NCBI GenBank assembly: GCA_015487825.1
Contig: WFOZ01000807.1
Location: 1 to 19,619 of the forward strand
Direction of reading: 5' to 3'
Source: Planctomycetaceae bacterium
GTDB taxonomy: Bacteria > Planctomycetota > Planctomycetia > Planctomycetales > Planctomycetaceae
DNA: 19,619 nucleotides
The translations under genes were made by a program, and so were the position numbers. Positions within the stretch are counted from its first letter, which is position 1. Every line of letters begins with the position of its first letter. Shown one piece after another: positions 15,286-19,619 of this stretch. A model generated the notes under the pieces. The model worked only from the letters and a program-made list of their open reading frames with translations, had not been told where the DNA came from and did not search any database.

Positions 15286-16497
15286 TTAATTTTTTGGTTT
15301 TCCGGGCACCTGATACTGGTAGAGTGTCGGTTTGAAGCGAGAGAGTTCTGGCTTCCAGCTTTTGGCAAAGGCAATAACTCTCCCGCTTTTCTGATCAATG
15401 CTTCCTGTTTTCGGATCAAACCTGATTTCAGAAATTACGACCATTCCCAGTGGAGGTGACTGTGCAGTCACCAGGGCGTACTCTTTATCAGTCAGTGTAA
15501 AACTTTGGTCAGGTTCTCCCCTTGCTATTTTAACAAGTACCTGAAGCTCTATTTGATTTTCTTTACAGAGTATTGCATCAGCTGACTGAGCAGGTTTTTC
15601 CAGACATTCAAGCCCCTGAGTTTGCAGAAACTCGCGGGCTATTTTCTTTGCCTGATCAAGCTCTGCCGTTTCGAGTGATTCAGCTGCAGGAATCGGTCTG
15701 GCGGTGATATGTTCCTGGCTGCTCTCCCGGTTTTTCTGAACGAGAGAAAAAAGTTCCTCAACAGAAGTTGGTAGTTTGAGAGTTTCCTGCGGATCCAGTT
15801 TTCTGGCCAGTTCCAATGCAATCTGTGCGTCCTGTTTGCGGTCTGTTTCCGCCAACAGCAATGCCCGCCGATAGTGAATATCAGGATTGTCATCAGCCAG
15901 CTTCAGAGCACGATCAAGATATGTCAGAGCCTGCTCATATTGCTCGCCCTGCGAATAGTAGGAGGCCATTCTAAGCAAGGGCGTTACCGACTGTGGAGCG
16001 AGCAGAGTTGCAAGTTCCCAACTGTGCAAGGCTCTTCCGGCATCCCCTGTTTCCAAAAAAGCATCTCCCCGTGTGAGATAAAGCTCGCCCATATCGAAAT
16101 CAATCTCTGTTCCCATTGCAATCACCTGATTGCTGTCTGCGATTGCCTGTTCATAATTTCCGAGTCGAAAATTAACTGTACTGCGCCGGGCAATTGCTTC
16201 GCGAAATTCCGGATCAAGTTCGATCGCAGCACTGAAGGATTCCACTGCCTGTTCATCCTGATTCAAGTGAATGTGGGCCAGGGCCTGCTCAAAGTGGACA
16301 TCGGGCAGATAAGTGTACTGAGGGAAACGAGCAATGATATCTTTACGAATCTCGATCGATTCTTCCCAGTCTCCTTTCTGCTGAGCCAGTAAGGCTCGGT
16401 GACTGCCGACCAAAGGAGTGTCTGTCTCTGCAGCGCAACCAGCCAGAATTGCCAACAACATTACACACACAATGCAGGATACGTTGCGAAATATCAT
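15286..16497 (-). CDS. TPR-repeat lipoprotein with C-terminal DUF3883-like domain
   Basis: The chosen start gives 403 residues: a short hydrophobic leader with lipobox LAGC (C21), so the protein is probably lipidated and held at a membrane. TPR-type helical pairs run from about 64 to 236 (for example AVESFSAAIELDPEFREAI and QALTYLDRALKLADDNPDIHY), a scaffold for protein contacts. After a low-complexity linker, residues about 278-395 form a separate alpha/beta domain with DAILCKENQIELQVLVKIARG and SFTLTDKEY; this order resembles DUF3883/restriction-endonuclease-like modules, though the usual ExK pair seems to be lost. A longer frame reaches 16599, but only the ATG at 16495-16497 places the signal sequence at the N-terminus. 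It lies 108 bp behind the HTTM gene and may share its transcript. Confidence 0.82.
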   Translation of the reverse strand: MIFRNVSCIVCVMLLAILAGCAAETDTPLVGSHRALLAQQKGDWEESIEIRKDIIARFPQYTYLPDVHFEQALAHIHLNQDEQAVESFSAAIELDPEFREAIARRSTVNFRLGNYEQAIADSNQVIAMGTEIDFDMGELYLTRGDAFLETGDAGRALHSWELATLLAPQSVTPLLRMASYYSQGEQYEQALTYLDRALKLADDNPDIHYRRALLLAETDRKQDAQIALELARKLDPQETLKLPTSVEELFSLVQKNRESSQEHITARPIPAAESLETAELDQAKKIAREFLQTQGLECLEKPAQSADAILCKENQIELQVLVKIARGEPDQSFTLTDKEYALVTAQSPPLGMVVISEIRFDPKTGSIDQKSGRVIAFAKSWKPELSRFKPTLYQYQVPGKPKN

Positions 16498-16605
16498 ATC
16501 TATCAACCAATCAGGATATCCTGGAGTAAAATAATTTTTTCGAGGCAAAACTCCAACATAGTGCTGCCCGAATCTCATCAAATTTAACGACGTATGCAAA
16601 AGCGG

Positions 16606-18270
16606 TTATTCAAAAACAGTATTCATCGGCCCCTGGAAGCCGGTTGGTTCAGGAGCAGTTTCCGTTTGAAGTTGCTGCTGAGAATTAAAAAAACTGCGAG
16701 GAACCTGCCTGCTAACATCTGGAAATTGCTCGTGAAATAAATAAAGGGCGCGTTTTAATTCAGCCAGCACATCACTTCCATCACACGGCTGAATTAGAAT
16801 TCTTTGATAATCCTCCGTTAGAACATCATCGAGCCACTGAGCTTGTGAACTGCGAATTAAAGTAACACTCGGGTAAAATTTCAGTGCTAAAGGAAGAAGC
16901 GATCCCAGATAATCCTGAGTTTCCAAATCTGTAAACCCATCAAGGTTGGCAATCACAATGCTGTCAGGAGATTGCTCAATGGCATCCTGAAGCTGATTCA
17001 GCGAACTGACGCAGCTAAAGGGAATTCCAGCTTTTAAAATTGCCGGTTCAAACTTCTGAAAGAGTTTCGTGTTGTGATCCAGCATAATCAATCGCGAAGC
17101 TTCTGGTAATGCAGAATCAGTATCAATCGCTCCTGCCCGCTGTTCCTCAAAATCAGGAGGTGAGCCATCCACAACCAGCACGAGCCGATCCGAAATGTCA
17201 AAGGCTTTTTTCAATGCAGCGGTGTTCATGGAATGAGCAGAAGAAGTTGCAACTTCAATCATTTTCTGCTCAGAACTGAAAAGAAGTTCCCGGAAATATC
17301 GTAAAAATGCACGCACTTTTTCCGGCTCGTAAAAACTGAGATATCCAAAAATCATACAGGTGGCGAAAGTCCACATCCCGAGCATCAACCCGATTCCCAA
17401 ATGCATTCCCGCTCCAAGCAGCAGCATCCAGTTTTTAGTTAAAGGTCGCCAGACCAGAAAACAGAAAGAGACTTCCCAGGCAATGGTTAAGTGAGTGATA
17501 AAATCTGTTGCCCACGGATAATAAGCCATCCAGGTCATGTCGAATGTTTGATATTCTGAAATCGCCAGGCCGCGCCACATCGCGGTGCCATCCCACCATG
17601 TTTCTCCAAGCAGTTTTCCCAGCCCGGCTGCCATATAAATGACACAATAATGAAACTGCATCATCCGGGTAGCGATATTTGTGGCAACCGTTGCAGTCGG
17701 TCCCCGGGAAATCTTCCAGAGACCGAAGCCTGCGTAAATTTTCCCTTTAACAATTCGGTATCGTTTGATTAAGCGATCGACCGAAAGGTATTCACCGCTG
17801 TTTCCAATGCACAGGTACAAAGTCAAAATAATATTGATCTGATCCAGGCCGTAATTGGCAAACCGGGCACGGTAAGCGTATGAAATCAGGATAATCAGCG
17901 TCATTACAGAAGTGACGCGAGTGAACAGTCCGATCATAAAACAGAACGCGACCCCCAAACTGAGGTAGTGGACCTGATACATCCACTCTTGCGGCACCCA
18001 GTTCCAGAAAGAAAGGGCATAGGGTCCTTCCACGTTGGCAAAATGATCCTGAATCATCGCCGCTGAGTTGAAAGAGCGTGGCGAAAAGAACGCATCCAGT
18101 TCAAGGCCCCATACAAACGTGGTGTAAAAAGCCATCCAGCCGACGAGACATCGAATCACACAGAGTGCATACGGGTCTCGTGGCGTAAACCAGAATTTGT
18201 TCCATGCTTCGGCTACTCGGTTGCAGTAGCTACCGAATTCACTGAGGAGGTGGCTGATAAGTCGGCCCAT
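16606..18270 (-). CDS. HTTM (vitamin K-dependent gamma-carboxylase-like) membrane protein with C-terminal receiver-like region
   Basis: The 554-residue protein has multiple membrane segments in its first 315 residues (roughly 36-55, 100-117, 122-138, 204-221, 258-275, 283-300 and 302-315). The motif IYMAAGLGKLLGETWWDGTA (211-230) and the opening FWFTPRDPYALCVIRCLVG are characteristic of HTTM proteins, bacterial relatives of the gamma-glutamyl carboxylase membrane domain; the bacterial substrate is generally unknown. Residues about 390-515 look like a soluble alpha/beta domain resembling a response-regulator receiver with lost key residues. The ATG at 18270 has TTTAGGA upstream and lies inside the preceding gene, which it overlaps by 58 bp, suggesting translational coupling to that one-TM partner. 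Confidence 0.85.
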   Translation of the reverse strand: MGRLISHLLSEFGSYCNRVAEAWNKFWFTPRDPYALCVIRCLVGWMAFYTTFVWGLELDAFFSPRSFNSAAMIQDHFANVEGPYALSFWNWVPQEWMYQVHYLSLGVAFCFMIGLFTRVTSVMTLIILISYAYRARFANYGLDQINIILTLYLCIGNSGEYLSVDRLIKRYRIVKGKIYAGFGLWKISRGPTATVATNIATRMMQFHYCVIYMAAGLGKLLGETWWDGTAMWRGLAISEYQTFDMTWMAYYPWATDFITHLTIAWEVSFCFLVWRPLTKNWMLLLGAGMHLGIGLMLGMWTFATCMIFGYLSFYEPEKVRAFLRYFRELLFSSEQKMIEVATSSAHSMNTAALKKAFDISDRLVLVVDGSPPDFEEQRAGAIDTDSALPEASRLIMLDHNTKLFQKFEPAILKAGIPFSCVSSLNQLQDAIEQSPDSIVIANLDGFTDLETQDYLGSLLPLALKFYPSVTLIRSSQAQWLDDVLTEDYQRILIQPCDGSDVLAELKRALYLFHEQFPDVSRQVPRSFFNSQQQLQTETAPEPTGFQGPMNTVFE

Positions 18271-18854
18271 GTGAATGTTCCTAAAGGCATTTCCTGATAC
18301 AGATCTTCATCAAACAGACTCCCTCCAGCAATAATCCGTTCCCTCAGTGCAATATCATGTCTGACAAGAGTCATCGTAATTTGCGTGTTCTGTTGTGCTC
18401 CATGACTTTTGCCAACCTGATATGCAAAATCGCGAATCATCATTTCGCGGCGTTCGCCTTCCATTGCCGCCAAACTTTCCGAAAGCATCAGATGGCGGTG
18501 ATACAATAATCGGGGCCAGATTTTCCGATGGGGGAATTGCCCCTGCTCGGTCGTTCCGTCTTCATAAGTCAGCGTGTAATGTACTGTGTGTGCCCCTTCC
18601 GGGTTCGGTGCGAAAAAATGAAATCCATTATTCTGATAAAGCACCTGGACATAAGGCGCAACCGAAACCCACAGAGATTGTTCCAGTTCCGAAGCTGGTG
18701 AAACGGAAACGGGAGCAGCGCAAACAGCAATCAGGTGAAACATGATGGCTGCATTAAGTGCATAGAACCCGAGACGTTTCAACAGACTACGTTGAGGCAC
18801 TGAAGAAACGGCCTTTTCTGAAAGCAAAGGAGGGATTTCGGTTCTGTTCATCAT
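18213..18854 (-). CDS. One-TM membrane protein, usual partner of HTTM proteins
   Basis: The 213-residue protein has a single hydrophobic segment at about 27-52 (LGFYALNAAIMFHLIAVCAA) that acts as an anchor, then an extracytoplasmic-looking domain. The motif YQNNGFHFFAPNPEGAHTVHY (73-93), followed by YEDGTTEQGQFPHRKIWPRLLYHRHLMLSE, is one I associate with hypothetical planctomycete proteins encoded directly before HTTM genes. No enzymatic motif is visible. Its 3' end overlaps the HTTM start by 58 bp, so the two products are probably made together and may form a complex. The start is the first of two ATGs at 18849-18854, with CCAGGA upstream. It is the first gene of the minus-strand cluster that ends at 15229. 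Confidence 0.75.
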   Translation of the reverse strand: MMNRTEIPPLLSEKAVSSVPQRSLLKRLGFYALNAAIMFHLIAVCAAPVSVSPASELEQSLWVSVAPYVQVLYQNNGFHFFAPNPEGAHTVHYTLTYEDGTTEQGQFPHRKIWPRLLYHRHLMLSESLAAMEGERREMMIRDFAYQVGKSHGAQQNTQITMTLVRHDIALRERIIAGGSLFDEDLYQEMPLGTFTWADLSATSSVNSVATATE

Positions 18855-18974
18855 TTTAAGTCCTGGAAGACAAGCTCTACGATAATTTCCTCTGCAGCAA
18901 CCTGGTAGCTATTTATCAACTACTAAATAACAGAGTGAATGCAACCTTGATGTCCAATTTCGGTGTAAAAAAAC

Positions 18975-19006
18975 AGGAGAGAGGATAATAATGATCCCTC
19001 TCTCCT
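18975..19006 (-). terminator. Intrinsic terminator after the TIGR03000 gene
   Basis: AGGAGAGAGG (18975-18984) pairs with CCTCTCTCCT (18997-19006). Read on the minus strand, the hairpin is followed by TGTTTTTTTAC, a strong T-run. It lies about 70 bases past the stop codon at 19078 and separates that gene from the HTTM cluster. Confidence 0.87.
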
Positions 19007-19077
19007 TATCTATTTGCCACGCTGTTCAGCACAGCGCTTCAATTCCATCCGGTGAATTGACGAACTTCTTATACCAT

Positions 19078-19619
19078 TTAATGTATCGCGACTACATTTC
19101 CTGTTACAGGCCCGACAAACACCAATTTTCCATTTTGCTCGATGAAAGTCAACTCATAATTTCCACCTGCTCGAACAATTTGATTTCTCTGGATGGTTAC
19201 GAGTTTCCCATCCCGAACAACTTCGACCTGAATGGAATAGGTGTAGGCATTGTCCGATGGTAAGACCGGAGAGATAAACTTACGTCTCTGCCCCGTCAGT
19301 TTCATCTGTTGATTATTCAAAGAAACAATCGCATCTGCCGGAACCTGAATCGTCATCCGAGCCTGATTCTCTTTTTTCTTTGGAGCAGGCTTCGGTGCCT
19401 GGGGAGCAGGAGCTTTCTGAGGCGGAGTTGGCGCCTTCGCAGGAGGAGAAGCAATAGGGGGACGGCGACGAATTACTGCCGGGGCCTGGTGAATGATAAC
19501 GCCTCCCGAAGATCCATAGGACCCGTGACTATAACCTCCACTGGAACCGTAAGAGCCATGACTATATCCACCGCTGGAGCCATAAGCTCCTCCGCTGGAA
19601 CCATAGGCACTACCCCCTG
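19078..19619 (-). CDS. TIGR03000-domain protein, C-terminal part (5' end outside window)
   Basis: The minus-strand frame is open from the window edge to the TAA at 19078-19080, about 180 residues. Its upstream part, 19501-19617, encodes a glycine/serine/tyrosine-rich tandem repeat with units such as GSSGGYSHGSY and GSSGGAY. This is followed by an Ala/Pro/Lys-rich linker (KAPTPPQKAPAPQAPKPAPKK) and then the conserved domain: VPADAIVSLNNQQMKLTG, RKFISPVL, YSIQVEVVRDGK and VRAGGNYELTF. This matches the planctomycete-specific domain TIGR03000 as I remember it, found on exported low-complexity proteins of unknown function. An internal ATG at 19356 is not the real start, because the open frame and compositional bias continue upstream. 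Confidence 0.82.
   Translation of the reverse strand, partial: GGSAYGSSGGAYGSSGGYSHGSYGSSGGYSHGSYGSSGGVIIHQAPAVIRRRPPIASPPAKAPTPPQKAPAPQAPKPAPKKKENQARMTIQVPADAIVSLNNQQMKLTGQRRKFISPVLPSDNAYTYSIQVEVVRDGKLVTIQRNQIVRAGGNYELTFIEQNGKLVFVGPVTGNVVAIH
19503..19617 (-). repeat. In-frame tandem repeat encoding Gly/Ser/Tyr-rich units
   Basis: On the minus strand the codons repeat as variants of GGN-TCN-TAY-GGN-AGY-TCC-GGN-GGN. The peptide alternates GSSGG with Y-S-H-G-S-Y or Y-A; two longer units (GSYGSSGGYSH) sit next to two shorter ones (GSSGGAY). The array continues past the window edge. Confidence 0.8.

Noticed and set aside
16498..16599. 34-residue upstream extension of the TPR lipoprotein
   Set aside because: It would place the lipoprotein signal sequence in the interior; the ATG at 16497 puts a normal leader with LAGC at the N-terminus.
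16606..18270. DVDG-like segment (LVLVVDGSPPDF) in the HTTM protein as a thiol-disulfide (DCC) domain
   Set aside because: The resemblance is a few residues only, and the required cysteines are missing.
18991..19263. 90-codon plus-strand frame opposite the TIGR03000 gene
   Set aside because: It begins inside the terminator hairpin and overlaps the supported TIGR03000 domain in antisense.
1..19619. CRISPR arrays, tRNA or rRNA genes, phage or defence islands
   Set aside because: No regularly spaced repeats, cloverleaf or rRNA-like sequence, or recognisable defence or phage genes were seen on either strand.

Overview
The window looks like a chromosomal segment from a planctomycete (Planctomycetota). 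Four things point there: a large PVC-type dehydrogenase fused to a CxxCH haem domain, a TIGR03000-like domain protein, an HTTM membrane protein with a small one-TM partner, and a 1062-residue multi-PAS hybrid kinase. Base composition is moderate, and several genes have weak or no Shine-Dalgarno sequence or start with GTG/TTG. I see no rRNA, tRNA, CRISPR array, phage gene or transposase. The content is mostly housekeeping, regulatory and envelope genes.

Left part (1-6100): the 3' end of a plus-strand gene (possibly a helicase C-terminus), a REP-like hairpin bracketed by 13-bp direct repeats, a PhnP-like metallo-beta-lactamase-fold hydrolase (minus), a metallopeptidase M24-like protein without metal ligands (plus), and a soluble hybrid histidine kinase with five PAS domains and a C-terminal receiver (minus). 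Middle part (6100-12840): the PVC dehydrogenase/HEAT/cytochrome protein (plus), a beta-lactamase-family serine hydrolase (minus) and a CCA-adding-type tRNA nucleotidyltransferase (plus). Right part (12824-19619): a secreted beta-rich outer-membrane-type protein (minus), a RimI-like acetyltransferase (plus), a minus-strand cluster (one-TM protein, HTTM protein, TPR lipoprotein) that ends at a bidirectional terminator, and the C-terminal part of a TIGR03000 protein with its own terminator.

The clearest non-genic signal is a pair of 142-143 bp MITE-like elements, at 6135-6277 and 11315-11456. Both have GTAACTATTCAG-type terminal inverted repeats, a core of nested GGTCCGC/GCGGACC palindromes, and perfect 8-bp target duplications that differ between the sites (GAAAACCT and AAAAAATC). 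No transposase is encoded, so they are probably non-autonomous. GTAA tips with 8-bp duplications suggest an IS66-type transposase acting in trans. The first copy ends 38 bp before the dehydrogenase start codon, so it has split that gene's upstream region.

Two domain fusions also deserve attention: the HTTM protein carries a C-terminal segment resembling a degenerate response-regulator receiver, and the TPR lipoprotein ends in a segment resembling the DUF3883/restriction-endonuclease-like fold. All functional assignments rest on motif recognition by eye; no database search was run.
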